Program-made: the position numbers and the translations under genes | NCBI RefSeq assembly: GCF_028583425.1 | Contig: NC_072807.1 | Location: 34,043,001 to 34,107,000 of the forward strand | DNA: 64,000 bases | Direction of reading: 5' to 3' | Origin: Eublepharis macularius | Taxonomy: Eukaryota; Chordata; Lepidosauria; Squamata; Eublepharidae | Notes under the pieces: generated by a model | The model's input: only the letters and a program-made list of their open reading frames with translations | Database searches by the model: none | Told to the model about the DNA's origin: nothing | Shown: positions 1 through 23,700 of the stretch, piece by piece | Layout: each line of letters starts with the position of its first letter | How positions within the stretch are numbered: position 1 is the first letter of the stretch

Positions 1-719
1 TCAGATAGTTAAGTCAAGAAGTGAATGACTCAGCTAAACTCATGCATGCATCCGATTGGGTGTCTACATGTATAAATAGCTACTATGTACAGTATGGTTG
101 GGGCTTCTTTCGAGTCCAGATGTAGGCGAAGCACTTTGTCTCTCTGGACTATAAACTGTATATATATTGCTCTATATCCACCTGTAAATAAATTGTATTA
201 TACACCTTTACCAAACAAACAAGGTGGGGACTCTTTGTGGATCCTCCTAAAGCTGGTGCAGTCACGCTGAATACACACTATTCAACAATGCCCGCTTAAA
301 ATGTATGTTGCTAGCTGCATTCCGATGTCTGAAGCCAAATGCAGTTTTGTTCGTGATGGTCATCCTGAACCCATCACCCTCTGTCGGTGCACTCCCAACA
401 TCCTCCCTTCACACATGTGGCATTTCAGACCACAAGTGGTGAATCACATTACTGGAACCACCCTCCGTTGTTGTTTTTTTAAACACACACCCCACAAGTC
501 GAAAACTACCACATACAGGCAGAAGTTGCTCCCCTTTCTCCCTGATGTTATTTGTTTTAATGATAGAGAGGGATCTTTTATCAAACTAGGAGAATTTTAA
601 TAACAACAGCCTTCTATATATGGCCTAAAGTGGGACCTTTCGCCCCATATTTAATATGTAACTTAATATAAACTTTAAATTTGGATTTCATTTAAATTAA
701 TCCTGTTTAAAACGTTGAC

Positions 720-957
720 TCCCCTTCCCCGCTGCGTAGTACCAGCAGAGATGGATGCTGGACTTGGACCAATCTTGAGAATTGTAGCTGGAAATTTTTA
801 ACTGTATTGATGAACTGAAATTATGTTTACCATTGGGTTTTAAATCCTGAAGATCTTATTGTGATTTTTAATTGTATCCTTGCTTGATGTAACCCGCCCT
901 GAGCCCAGCTGCAGAGAGGGCAGGTTAGAAATTGAATAATAAAATAAAAAAATAAAC
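720..957 (+). mobile_element. L2/CR1-like LINE 3' end
   Basis: Ends aacccgccctgagcccagct then aataataaaataaa, the usual tail of L2/CR1-group elements in reptiles. Confidence 0.65.
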
Positions 958-2435
958 ATAAACGGCTTCATAAGAGTGAAGGTTTGCTCATTTACCCTAT
1001 TTGTCAACACCCCCAAAAGCTAGCTTGCAAAGCACCATACAAACAAATACAGAAATGAAAATTCCTATTTTTGATCCTGTTTTGGCAACAGACTACATAG
1101 CCAGCCAAGTATTCATTTTTGTACGGGGCTTATTATCAACCTTTTGCAGTCCTCTGAAAAAAACAGAGCTTACGAACTTATGCGGGAAGCGTTTGTTGGA
1201 CTATTTAATACTGATCTGAACAATCTAAAAGTTTCAAAATGTTACAAACGTTACAGAATCAAGACAGAGAAAGCACCGAAATAAGATTTCCTTTTAAGGA
1301 GGAGAATATTAGGCGATCGTGATCGCTGCAAACTGCGTTCTACTGCTTAGAACATGGAGTGATGTTGAAATCTCTATGAAATGTAGTGATTAAATTTTAG
1401 TCATTTTTTCAGTCCTGAAAGAGGAGGCATAAAACCTTGGCAGGTGGTTCAGCCTCACTTTTGAGAAACTTGTCCTATTGCAATAATTCCTTCTTTTAAA
1501 TAAAAGTCCTAAGGACCTTTACAGAAACCAAACACTCTTCCTCAGCATGGGCATTAAGTAAAAGTAGCATCTAATCGGGCTACTGCAACCAACTTCTGAC
1601 AATCTGCTGCAACCATTAGCACTGCTGCCCATGGCAACTGGCCACTAGTGCTGCAGGGGCACTTTAAAGCCCTTTTGTTGTACACTGCGCCAAGAGGAAC
1701 GGGCACGCGTAGCAACGGGACACGTAATGCTCAACTTAATCTTGCACTCGTAGGACTTAGAAGCAAGCGTCCAGTACAACCATCGAGATACGTGCACATG
1801 AATACATTCTTGGGAAGATAGCAAAACTGCAAGCCGGGAAGGAAATGTTCATGATACAATGAGATGCGGCCATTTTAGCAAACAAGATGGAGAATGGAAA
1901 ACGCAGGCCATAAAAGCACTTTTTAGAATCACTTCAGAAGGGCTCAAGAGCTACCCTCGCACACGACGAGAAAGAGAAGTAATCCAGCCAGACGGCCTTT
2001 TGGAACACGAAGAGCGTCACTGAAAAGGAAAAAGACGATTGTGAGAATTCTCGTATGATTACTTTCACGAGTGCAGGCAGAACGTCAGGACTTATCTCAG
2101 AAAAAACCCTGTGACTGACATCTGAGGGCGACTTCGTACTTTGCACAATGGATGTTCCACTGCCTTCTTGCTAAGCTAAACTCAGAAACTTAAGAAAAGA
2201 TGAGCACCCCGTGTCACTTAGGGAGATGCAATTGAGGGCCTTTGGAAATGTACATCTGCTCTTCACATTTTTTGTATTTACCGTGGCATCAACACAGCCT
2301 ACCCAGGCAGCCAATTTCAGGGTGCACCACCCTGTCAATAGGCCTGAGCTGCCACAGAACGCCCCTCTCCAAATAAGTGAAAAGGAATGCTCCAGATAGG
2401 AGAACTCTAGCCTTCCTTCGTTTGTAAGTTTTCCT

Positions 2436-2620
2436 AAATGGAAGCAATGCTGTGGGTCTGTAGCAGAGTGCACGCTTGGCGTGCCAGAAGTCCTGGGTTC
2501 AATCTCAGCCAACTCCCACTGAAAAAGTCCCAATGCAGCAGCTCTGGGAAAGGTCCTCACCTGAGAACTGAAGACAGTACTGGTCTAGACCCACCTACGG
2601 CTTACCTGCTTATGAAGACT
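2436..2620 (+). mobile_element. tRNA-derived SINE of a second family
   Basis: A box gtagcagagtgcacgc, B box gggttcaatctc, followed by a body found also at 53.6 kb (ggtagcaggtgatggga type). It is not a tRNA gene: there is no cloverleaf past the B box. Confidence 0.65.
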
Positions 2621-2759
2621 TTCAAACAAACACCATACAGTCCAAGGTGGAGCTTGGACACTGGAAATGGGATAACTGGTTCTGAAAGCCCAATTAGGCA
2701 AGAAGCATAGCAAAATAAATTGGTCCAAGGCTAAGATAAACTGGATTTAGCTCTTGGAT

Positions 2760-2838
2760 ACTACCTGGACTTCCTTGGATGCTACCTGGACTTCCTTGGA
2801 TGCTACCTGGACTTCCTTGGATGCTACCTGGACTTCCT
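2760..2838. repeat. 21-bp tandem repeat, about 3.7 copies
   Basis: Unit ctacctggacttccttggatg, almost without mismatch. The open frame over it (MLPGLPW repeated) has no other support as a gene. Confidence 0.88.
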
Positions 2839-3435
2839 TTTCTCACTCAACTGGGCCTCCATTGTTCTTCCCAGACTGCAAGTGCTAGAATCGAACACCT
2901 TACGCAATTAAAGAAGTTAGTGCACCTGTCAGCATCCCACAACTTTAGAGCTGGCATGAGAATTTGCCTTTTTCCTCCCCAACTTTTAAAAAAAATTCTG
3001 CTACATCTGCTTAATGAAGGGTTCACACACGCTCAAAAACACTGCATAATACTTGTGTGTCATTTCGACTGGTCCTAATCAAAAGGTATTACACAGATTT
3101 TTCTCTCTTGTTCTGAATTTTGTATGGGCCAGTACAGCGGTCAACTATTTTTTTTCAGGATAAATCCACCTTCGGTTGCACTCCACACTACCTATTCCTC
3201 CCGCTTCTTAAGAATTCTCTCTACATGTGCAGTCACACAAAACTCCAGGTGTGGGACACTACATCCTGCAAGGCCCCAACTGTGCTGCACAATCATATTT
3301 GGAACAGACTGTGCCAAAGAGTCTTCCTCCACTCCCTCTACGTGTCTCTTCCAGTAAAAAACGGGAGACAGTGAAAATGATACCTACGTGGGGATGGGTG
3401 GAGTGTTCTTCCATTCTTGATGCAAGCAGCTGCAA

Positions 3436-3640
3436 AGGGGTACCTGTGTTAGTCTGGCCTTGCAAAAACAACAATAACAACAAAACAGAAATCTGGTAGC
3501 ACCTTAAAGACTAACTACATCTATTTCAGTTTGAGCCTTCATAGCACATATCTGAGCACATGAACTCATGAAAGCTCATACTGAGATAAACGCGGTTAGT
3601 CTTTAAGGTGTCACCGGATTTTTTTGTTTTGCAAGCAGAC
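3436..3640. repeat. Repeat with inverted ends (agcaccttaaagac family)
   Basis: aatctggtagcaccttaaag near the start and ctttaaggtgtcaccggatt near the end face each other. The same family occurs at 20.56, 27.39, 30.15, 37.19, 46.47 and 62.37 kb. Confidence 0.6.
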
Positions 3641-3824
3641 CTGCCAAGTATCTAGGCTGAACTCACAAATAATAGAGCGGCGTCCCCAAGAACTAACAAC
3701 AGAAATACACCACCAGATACACCTGGGGATAATTACACTAGTCACAATATAATAAACAAGTAATATCTTTTATGTATAAAGTGCTCAGCACGAAGATGAA
3801 AGCTGAATAATTTGTACATACGTT

Positions 3825-4338
3825 AGTAAACAAACATATACAACAATTCATATATCCATCATACTCATACAGGAAACAACATACAATACTTTCATCAGAC
3901 GGTAACTTCTCCAAAAGTCTCTCAATATTGGACACAGTCTCTAAATCAAGTATACTAAATCAAGTTCTAATCTAAATCTAAAGTTCGCAGTAATCTAAAT
4001 CAAGTTCTAAATCAAGTTCTCAGCCTTCCAGACGGTCCAAATGCTAAGGGACCCCCGCGTGGCTGTCAGATCAATGGGTATGCAGGTAACAATTTGGGTA
4101 AGTAAAAAATAGTAATTTTCTCTTCCTTCTATCCACCTGCAGAGAGAAAGACACACACGGGGTTCCTTAATGTTTGGACCTTCTGGAAGGCTGAGAACAT
4201 ACGTATACTTGATTTAGAGACTGTGTCCAACGTTGAGAGACTTTTGGAGAGGTTACGGTCTGACGAAAGCATTGTATATTGTTTCCTGTATTCATCGAGT
4301 ATGATGGATATATGAATTGTTGTATATGTGTGTTTACT
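3825..4338. repeat. Long inverted repeat (fold-back element)
   Basis: Left arm 3825-4064 and right arm 4149-4338 are reverse complements over most of their length (for example gtctctaaatcaagtatac against gtatacttgatttagagac; ctcagccttccaga against tctggaaggctgag), with a loop of about 85 bp. The left arm is some 50 bp longer through local duplications of taaatcaagttct. Lies beyond the last found exon of the left PML gene. Confidence 0.82.
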
Positions 4339-4539
4339 AAAGTATCTTCGTTGGGCAGCATGCCATCCACCTGGCCACGGGTCTCGGCACATGTCCACAC
4401 ATGCTGACGCTGGTCCTATATTTCTCGAACCCCACTAGAGGATTCAACTGTTTTCTGTGAGATTAGCTACATTCGCTCCGTCTTCTACACTAGTTCTTTT
4501 CAGTGCATTCACTAATGCCAAGAGGTTTTAAAAACTTAC

Positions 4540-15300
<10,761 letters not shown>

Positions 15301-15407
15301 CAATTCAGGCTGCGCAGAGGCGGTGGCATCCTTTTCAGCGAGACATCCCTCCTGTTAAAAAAAAAAAAAATCCCTGCAAGGCGAAAACTAGTATGTCAGG
15401 GAGAAAG

Positions 15408-15652
15408 CCAGTTTGGTGTAGTGGTTAAGAGCGCGGGACTCTAATCTGGAAAGCCGGGTTTGATTCTCCATTCCTCCGATTGAAGGCGGCTGGGTGACCG
15501 TGGGTCAGTCACAGCTCTCTCAGAGCTCTCTCAGCCTCACCCACCTCACAGGGTGTTTTGTTGGGGGGATAATATGACTTACTTTGTAAACCGCTCTGCG
15601 TGGGCATTAAGTTGTCCTGAAGGGCGGTATATAAATCGAAAGTTGTTGTTAT
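15408..15652 (+). mobile_element. tRNA-derived SINE with LINE-like tail
   Basis: Head gtgtagtggttaagagcgc, B box gggtttgattc, core gtgaccgtgggtcagtcaca, tail gggcggtatataaatcgaa and a GTT-rich end. The same family recurs many times in the window. This copy sits between the CpG island of the left PML gene and STOML1. Confidence 0.85.
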
Positions 15653-15796
15653 TAAAGGTGAGGGCGCGCTTGGTGGATAAATAGACCCAGCCTTGGGGCC
15701 TCAAGAATTCCTCAGCTGTGTTAGGTTTATTGGTATAAGGAGTTTATTCCAGGAACTAGTGGGATCTCGGTCCAAAAGATGAGTGAGGCTTGTGAC

Positions 15797-16158
15797 TGCT
15801 TAGCGGCTTCCTAGTTTTCTACACCCGGAGAGTTTGTGGAACTGTTTCAATCTCAGCCTGAAAGCCAAGCGAGCAGGTGGCTGCATCCTGATGTCCTAGC
15901 TTTCTACATGCAGGGAGTTTGTGAAACTCTTTCAGTCTCGGACTGAAAGCTGCACTATGCTGGTGGCTGCTTCCTGGTGTCTTACTTTGTGCATCTCTTT
16001 TGGTCTCAGCCTGAAGGCTGATCTAGGCTGGTGACTGCATCCTGATGTCTTAGCTTTCTACCTGCAGGGAGTTTGTGGCACTATTTCAGTCTCAACCTGA
16101 AGGCTGAATAAGGCTGTTGACTGCTTCCTGGACTCCTAGTTTTCTACATGCAGGGAAT
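15797..16158. repeat. 86-bp minisatellite, about 4.3 diverged copies
   Basis: Each copy runs like gctgcatcctgatgtcctag, ctttctacatgcagggag, tttgtgaaactctttcag, then a ctgaaggctgaa..ctggtg end. Copies start near 15797, 15882, 15968 (shortened), 16036 and 16122 (partial). Lies between the left PML CpG island and STOML1. Confidence 0.8.
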
Positions 16159-16159
16159 T

Positions 16160-17554
16160 AGATTGTATGCGGAGCTGTTTGTATACAAAATGTGCAGTAA
16201 AAATGTATCAAAAATTTCATTGGGCTTGGTGTATAAATTGGCTTAATTTAATGGAATTTCTGCCCAGGTAAATGCACAGCTCTAATTCACGAGCCAGGCA
16301 TAGCTGGTACATTTCTTTTACTAGCACCACCCCCTTAATTGTCTCCCCCACGCACCCTGTTTCTTTGTTTCACATTCTGTCTGACAAAGAGTTCTGTGGA
16401 ATCCACAGCTAGCCTTTTGTTTTTTGAATGGTTCCTAAACAAAAATATGATGCCACTGTTTTGGTATGGGTTCCCCCCACCCCACCCTTAATACAGCTGG
16501 CCCTGTTGCAGAAGAGGAGACTGCCTGCTTCAGCCATTGCTTTTGTGCATTAAAAACGACGACAGAGTTGTTGCGCAGTGTGTCTGAACAAGTTTTGTGA
16601 AACATCGCTTCAGTTTCCAAAATTCTAAGGTGCAGGATCCATGTGCCTCTCTGTGCGCTGAAGTCCTCCCAGAGCCAGAGGGAGCAATCGTATACCTCCC
16701 TAGGAAAAAGAGAGACAGACGTGCCAACCTCCTCTTTTTCTCTGAACCAGGTTGTTGTTACTGACAGCAGGATGCAACCTTACCACCAACCAGGAAGAAT
16801 AACCGCATCTCTCGCCACTTCCCCGTGTTAGCAAGCATGCATGGCAGAGCCTAGCTTGGATACAGACAAACATGGGCTTCACTAACAGGGGAGGGGAGAA
16901 TTGAAGGAAGCTGATAGTGATTTTTTAAAACTGGATGTTTAAGGGCAATTTGGTTGTTTAGATGGAATGCATCGTGCCTCCCCCCACCCCTTAGAAACAG
17001 GGACATTGTCTTTGTGGAGACCGGGAAATCTGGCGATAATAGCAGCATGCAGTGTTTTCCTGGGAACAGCTGTCACTTCTTTTGAGCAAAGGATTTGACT
17101 AAGGCTGTGTGGTTTTTAAATAACTTTACAGAGCGTGAAAAATTGTCCACTTCCCATTTACAGCTGGGCACGCCAGGTGGCTTTTGTTGGTAATGTGAAA
17201 ACAGGGCTCATAAAGCACAAAGCATCGAAACAGGAAAGAAGGGGGCCAAAGGGGTAACTGTGTTAATTTGCAGCAGTTAAAAATAAACGGGTGCCTTAAA
17301 GACGACACACAAGATTTGATTTCCGGATGGACATTCTAACACCAGTGAGGAGAGGCAAAGAGGCATTGGATTGAAAAGCCAGCTCAAAAATCAAGAGATT
17401 TGCAGATAAAGATCCCTTTAGTTCCTGAGGCTTTTGCTTCACAGAGTTAAAATGGCTTAGGGATGCAAAGCCTTTGATTGTTTATTCAGAAGGACACCCC
17501 CCTGAGAGACAACGAAAGAGCGCTTAGTGCAGAGACTTCGGTATCAACTGAAGT
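16160..17554. other. STOML1 upstream region
   Basis: No CpG island, TATA box or clear repeat family was recognised. The STOML1 5' UTR may begin here, or an untranslated first exon may lie nearer the 15-kb island. Confidence 0.35.
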
Positions 17555-17702
17555 ATGTTCAGCCGCTCTGGGTACCGAGCCATTCCACTGGGAGATTTTG
17601 ATCGGTTCCAGCAATCCAACACCTGGCTGAGTGGATCACAGAGAGGCTTTTTCCCACTGGGACGCACGGAGGATCCATGGGACCAAGTGGAGAGGGGAAT
17701 AG
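17555..17702 (+). CDS. STOML1: STOML1 exon 1: start and sorting signal
   Basis: ATG at 17555; donor atag/gtaagg after 17702, phase 1. Encodes residues 1-49. GYRAI at residues 6-10 fits the tyrosine-based signal reported to send human STOML1 to late endosomes. No TATA box was seen just upstream. Confidence 0.93.
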
Positions 17703-20700
17703 GTAAGGCCTGGCTTTCGGAAGGCGAGACATTTTTGATTCTGATGTTTAGGAGCATGATGAATCCATGCGGTCCACATTGGGTCACATAATGTCCGTAC
17801 AGGGCTCGTCAGCTTTCTTGCATTTGTTTATATACTGAATAGTTCCTGAAATGAGACGATTAGGAGATCACTTATTGCTAAAGTTGATTTTAAAAATAAT
17901 TGATTAAAAAATCTAAAAAATAAAGTTACCAAGCCATTATTGTTTGGCTCAGAACACCTCAAGGGGTCCACCCCTGCCATTTTCAGTTAAAATAGAATTC
18001 AGTCTCTGCTGATACCAGCTCAGGGAATCTTGGACCCCCAGGCTAGGAAATACATATAGGGCCAAGCTACACATGACGAATGACTTGAACGGCAAGTGGA
18101 TTGAGTGGAGGGCAAGTGAACAGGGAGAAATACACTTGCCGTTCAAGTGTCATTCGTCATGTGTAGCTTGGCCCATAGATGCATAAAAATCTGCCCTATA
18201 CCAAGTCAGATTCAGGGAGCTGGCTTTGTATTCTCTACCCTGATGTTACACAAACCACGGAGAATCACGAATAGCAACAACCAAAAACAATTATCGTGAA
18301 ACCTAACGACGTCCGTAATAACCAACTCACTACAATCAATTTCTCAAATATTTCATAGTTTAGCCAACAGTTACAATCACAATGTCCACATTGCTTTACA
18401 ATTTAAATCTTCAGTTAATATAATTATACGCAGACCTTATCTCCGAACCTATACATGAAGTGCTAAAGATACATACATATAATAGATGATAATTCCTATG
18501 ACCAATACAAAGAGTCACTTGAACCTGTTATAAGGTTTAGTCCAATAAGTTCAACAGGTCATGGCTAGGTATAGGTGCGTCTGTGCAAAGTAGATTCGAC
18601 CATCTAACAGGCTGACCAGTTCGCTAAAAAGGTCCCATTTCTGGCTCTTTATCAAAGATGGACATTAGACTGATGTAGTTCACATTTCTTCGTTACATGC
18701 AACTTAAACATCAATCACTCGACCGTCGGGTATGGTTCCCTCCAACTCCTCAGCAGAAAAAGGTCTTTCCAATACCTGCTGCTAGGAGACCCTTTAGTGG
18801 GATTTCAACCTAGGACATTCTGGTATGTAAAAATTGGGCTTTACCACTAAACCATAGCCCCTTCCTTCGAGGAGAAGAAAGAAGAGGGAAGGGTCCTGTT
18901 CTTGAGAGCCCAGAGAGCTGCTTCCAGTCCGAGTAGGCAATCCAGGAGTAGACGGACTTGAGGCAGCTTTACATGTTCCTTTTTTTAAAAGGTCAGTGGA
19001 ATATCTATTCTGCGTGGCCCCTCAAAAAGTCTGTGGTTTAAGACTGAAGGTGGGTAGCACCATGAAAGAGTGAATAGCGGTGAGATTTGCAGTGGTTAGG
19101 GAAACGGATTTATCCTTTTTGCCCAGGAAACGGGTGTTGGTGGAATAATTTCTTCCGTACCGCACCAGCAACTATTCTAGTTGCTGCATTCATGTACTGT
19201 GAGAGTGGTCAAGATTTGTTGTGGAGGGTGAAGGTGGAGGCTCCATGAGTTTTTTACTGTGTGGAGTTTTTAAGAAACGTAGGAGAGATTTTCCAAAGAC
19301 AGTGTTCTTCATTGGAGGTGGTAGAAGTATCTTCAGAACTTTGTTACGCTGAACTATGAAGGCTTCCATCTCTGTTGAGTTGTCTGGGTAACAAGTTCTG
19401 TGATCTTCCGTTCTACGGAATTGTGGCTCTTTGGAATTCTGTGGAGTTCAGTAGGATTGCTCTACTACAACTGGTTCTTTTCCAGCTAGCCTCTGTTTAT
19501 ACCTACATGACCCATTGAAGTGGTTTGACCTATCCCAGTACGCGCTAATTTTATAATATCCCATCATGGTTTGTTTTCAATGAACAGTCCGACTTCTAAA
19601 AATACAGGCAGGGAGGTGGCAAAAAGACGAGCGGCTTGCGAGGTTGGCAATGGATTATGCTCAACAAAAGCGCGACTGTGATTCACGAATGGCCAGGTAT
19701 TGCCACCTGCGAATACTCGAAAAACCAGAAATTGGGGCCTAACAATAACAAGACTTTTGTCAAAATGGTGGTGGGCAGAAGAATTGTGTGTACCTTGTTT
19801 CCCACACGCGGTCTTAGTAGCAGTGAAATATAGTGGTGAAGGGCATGAGCGCTGATCTAGAAGGTCCCTGATTTGAATCTCCCACTTCTGATGGGCCTCT
19901 GTGTCGGTTAATCGGAGCAATATTGCAGAGGAGTCCAATGGCACTTGGAAGGCTAACAAAATTTATTTTGGGCTCAGAATGAGCTTTTGAGAATCAGAGC
20001 TCACTTCCTCAGAGGCACAGAACAGTACATCCATCAGAGTGGGTTACATACTCAGATGAATGAAGCATAACCTGGCGAATAAACAGCATGGATGGTATTT
20101 TTTAACGGTGGATTTGGGGCGCTGGCAATGAGATTGGGGGGGGGTGCACCGTTGCTCTCTCTTCCCTTCCAATCTCTTTTTGCTCAGGTACACCCCAAGG
20201 GCTCTCGTCACGGATTTGTCACGGGGTGGTCACCGCTTTGGCATTTTTGCTGACCGTCATCACCTTCCCTATTTCTGGATGGTTTCTTCTGAAGGTAAGA
20301 GAAGTCAGGTGACAGGTTCACGTGACATTTCAAAAGGACGATCTGGAAACCGGTTGCTTTGTTTAGAACGTCCTCTCTGTTTTGGCCCCTGCCTGAGTCC
20401 AGGCCGACCTCTAGATTGTGGTCACAAACCAGCACTGACATTTGGGACAGGGTGGGGGTCGTTAATTGATCCCAAAGTCATCTGGACAGGTCCCAACCAT
20501 CAGTATTTGATCCCAGCTGTTGCAGTTGTGTAGTCAGAAAGAAAAAAGGCCTCCTTTTAGTTAATTAGCACCTTTAAGACTAACCGACTTTATTGTAGCA
20601 TAAGCTTTCGAGAACCACAGCTACAGACTAGCACGGCTAACTCCTCTGGATCTTTTAGTTCCTGCCTTTCCTTTTGTTTGATCTGCTTCATTGCCAGACG

Positions 20701-23700
20701 GTCCCGACCTATGAGCGAGTTACCGTGTTCCGTTTGGGGCGGATCCGAGCCCCCAAAGGGCCGGGCTTGGTTTTGCTCCTGCCGTTCATCGATCACTGGC
20801 AACGAGTGGATTTGAGGACCCGCGCATTCAGCATTCCCCCCTGCAAGGTGAGCCGTTCCCGTTTTGGAAGAAAGATGAGCGGTCGAATGGGGCCGTCTGC
20901 ACCTTCCTTGAAGGAACTGAGTTACAAGAATGCTCAGAAATTAAGCAGGACACAACTTACAAGTACTTAAACGGCTTTGGTTTTGCTGCTGTTCCCAACT
21001 TTTCATTTCTTTATTTGCTCAGGCAGTTAAATTTCTGCCCTGCCCCTTCTTCTAGCACTGATGACAGTGAAAAGCAAAAAAGGAATAGTATATAAGTAGT
21101 ATCCTGTGTCCTTTGAAGGGATATGCAGTTATTGATTGGCATACTTATTTACAATATTTGCAGACTGCTTTTCTAACATACATCCCAAAGCCGTGTCCAG
21201 ATATACAGATAATGCCAGAAAGATTAAAATCAACAACCGATTTAAACAGCCAGCACAGCTGCAGCTCAATTTCCAGAGGCCTTTTTAAATTTTAAATTGT
21301 TTTCCTGAAGATATCCAAAGATGACGCTTCCTGTGGTACTAGAGCTCTGACTCTTGAAAGCTCATATCCTGGAAATATAGTTGGTCTTTAACAAGGGTAA
21401 TTTTGTAGAAAAAGAGCTGGAGGAACTTATTACCATAACTCATTAGCATAGCTCATTAGCATATGCCACACCCCCTGACATCACCTATCCTGGCTGTTTT
21501 GGACCCAATCCTGGCCATTCAGGGACGAAATTGGGCCCAAAATGGCAAAAAGGGGCTGAAAATGGCTGAACAAGGGCTCAAAATGGTCAAGATGGGGCCA
21601 CTGCTGAACGGGAGAGTGATCCACCCCCCGTCAGAGGCCTGATCCGGGCTGTTTTGGCCCCAATCCAGGCCGAAACAGGCCCAACATGGCTGACAGTCAG
21701 GTGGGCGGGGCCACCTGTCATGTGACCTCTTTGGGGAACTGCCGGAACTGCGTTCCTGAGCATTCCTCAAAATGAGCCCTGGTCTTTAAGGTGCTACCGG
21801 ACCCAAATCTTGCTCTTCTAGTACAGACCAACACAGCCACCCACCTGGAACTAGATCTATAATGTATTTTTAGCCCTTTCCTCCCTCCAAGGACCTCATA
21901 CGTAGTTCTTCATTTTCTCCTCACAACAACCCTGTAAGGTAGGTTGGGATGAGGGAATGGGCAGGGGGTTGGACTAGATGGTCTATATGGCCCCTTCCAA
22001 CTCTATGATTCTATGATTCTATGAATGCAGTTGGCCCAAGGTCACCCAGCAGAGGTGAAACTGGATCCTAACCCAAGGCTTTAATCACTACACCGCACTG
22101 GCTACCCCCAGAAATCTGTTATTGATGTAGCTCAGCACAAATTCAAAAGTGGCTATTTCTGGACTCTGCAGCTAACCTCGCAAGATGGAGCTTTGGTGTC
22201 TATCGGAGCTGATGTCCAGTTCCGAGTTTGTGATCCGGTGCTTTCGGTCATGATGGTGAAAGATCTCAACATAGCTACACGGATGACTGCCCAGAATGTC
22301 ATGACCAGAACCCTGCTCAAGAAGTACCTACGGGAGATCCAAACGGAGAAATTGAAGATTAGCAACCAGCTCTTGGTAAACCTCCGGCTTGTAGCAGGGG
22401 CCAGGTGTGGGATCCAACCTTCCTCTTCCTTGCTGGAGTAAGGCGTCCCTGGGCCGAGTCAGTTTCGGTTGCACTTTTCCACAAACCGATGGTGATACTT
22501 CATCAGAGCAGGGGCAGACCAGGAGGAGAAAATAGCCCTAGAAAAGGACCTCACCCCCCCCAAGTCTATCCAGGCCCTGCTCCCCTAAAGGAGGAAGGAA
22601 AAGGCCTCCTAGCTGGCCAAGAACCTTTCCACAATCCACATGGGCTTAGGTGGGCCAAGAAACTTATTCCTCGCGTGTGGTGTGGGCAGGCTGGGCAATG
22701 TCTTCCTAGCTGGGAACCACGTTCTCCAGGATGCACAGGCCCTGCGTGGGCTTAGAGCCTAGGCTATGATCTCCATGCGGTTCTTTCTGCCATTGGGATG
22801 GCCAGGCCCAGGTTGTGAGAAGTCATAGCCGCCACACACACCCCGAGGCAAAGTCCCAGTGGACACAATGGCTGGTCCACCCCTATATCAGAGGTAGAAT
22901 GCTTAAAAAGATCAGGCCAATGTACTGGTACCATTTTCCAAGGCTCACCATTAAAAGCTTGTTAGTATAGAAGGCCCCGATCCCAATGAGTGCAAATACA
23001 ACTTTGGAGGCTGCAAGCCCAGGGTGGAACTGTTCAAGCCTACTTGATGGGAAGGGACGGAGCAGGGGGGGTGTTAAATTCAACCCTCCCCGCACACACA
23101 CTAGCCCTCCTGAATCAGTGATTGGCCGTGTTGCACCTTTCCAAACTGGGCTTCCACACCTCCTAGAGGAGACCCAGACACCCAATACTTGTTTCCCCCC
23201 TCCTACTTCCTTCTTTCTAGCTGGAAATCAATGACATCACCAGGTCTTGGGGCCTTGAGGTGGACCGGGTGGAACTGATACTGGAGGCCGTGCTGCAGGC
23301 GCCCCCCGACACGGTGGTTGCAGGAACCTCAAACAGGATGAATTCTTTCTGCGGAGTACAGGGGCTGGACAGCCTTCAACAACTGGCTCTTCACTTCTTC
23401 GGCAAGAGCTTAGTGGCAGCAGCCGACACCAGCATAAAGGAGCCTCTCAGTACAGGTGATCATTTATTGGTAACTCAAGCCCCGTGGCGCAGAGTGGTAA
23501 GCTGCAGTACTGCAGTCCAAACTCTGCTCGCAACCTGAGTTCGATCCCGGCGGAAGCCGGGTTCAGGTAGCTGGCTCAAGGTTGACTCAGCCTTCCATCC
23601 TTCCGAGGTTGGTAAAATGAGTACCCAGTTTCCTGGGGGTAAAGTGTAGATGACGGGGAAAGGCAATGACAAATCACTCCGTAACAAAAGTCTGCCAAGA

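Larger units (their letters stand above)
1..4539. other. Mostly unannotated flank beyond the left PML SIM exon
   Basis: Apart from the LINE tail (720-957), SINE (2436-2620), 21-bp repeat, TIR repeat (3436-3640) and fold-back (3825-4338), I see nothing. A terminal exon of the left PML gene should lie here or further left, but no splice-bounded frame resembling human PML exons 7-9 was found on the minus strand. Confidence 0.4.

Noticed and set aside
1934-2146. Possible terminal exon of the left PML gene on the minus strand
   Set aside because: A fair acceptor (ttttccttttcag) precedes an open stretch, but phase 0 from the SIM exon meets a stop at once and other frames match no PML C-terminus.
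2779-3078. Frame starting with repeated MLPGLPW
   Set aside because: The repeat is a 21-bp tandem array; the rest has no gene-like features and no splice or promoter support.
20144-20533. Open frame through STOML1 exon 2
   Set aside because: It is out of phase with exons 1 and 3; the coding frame is the one giving TFPISGWFLLK.
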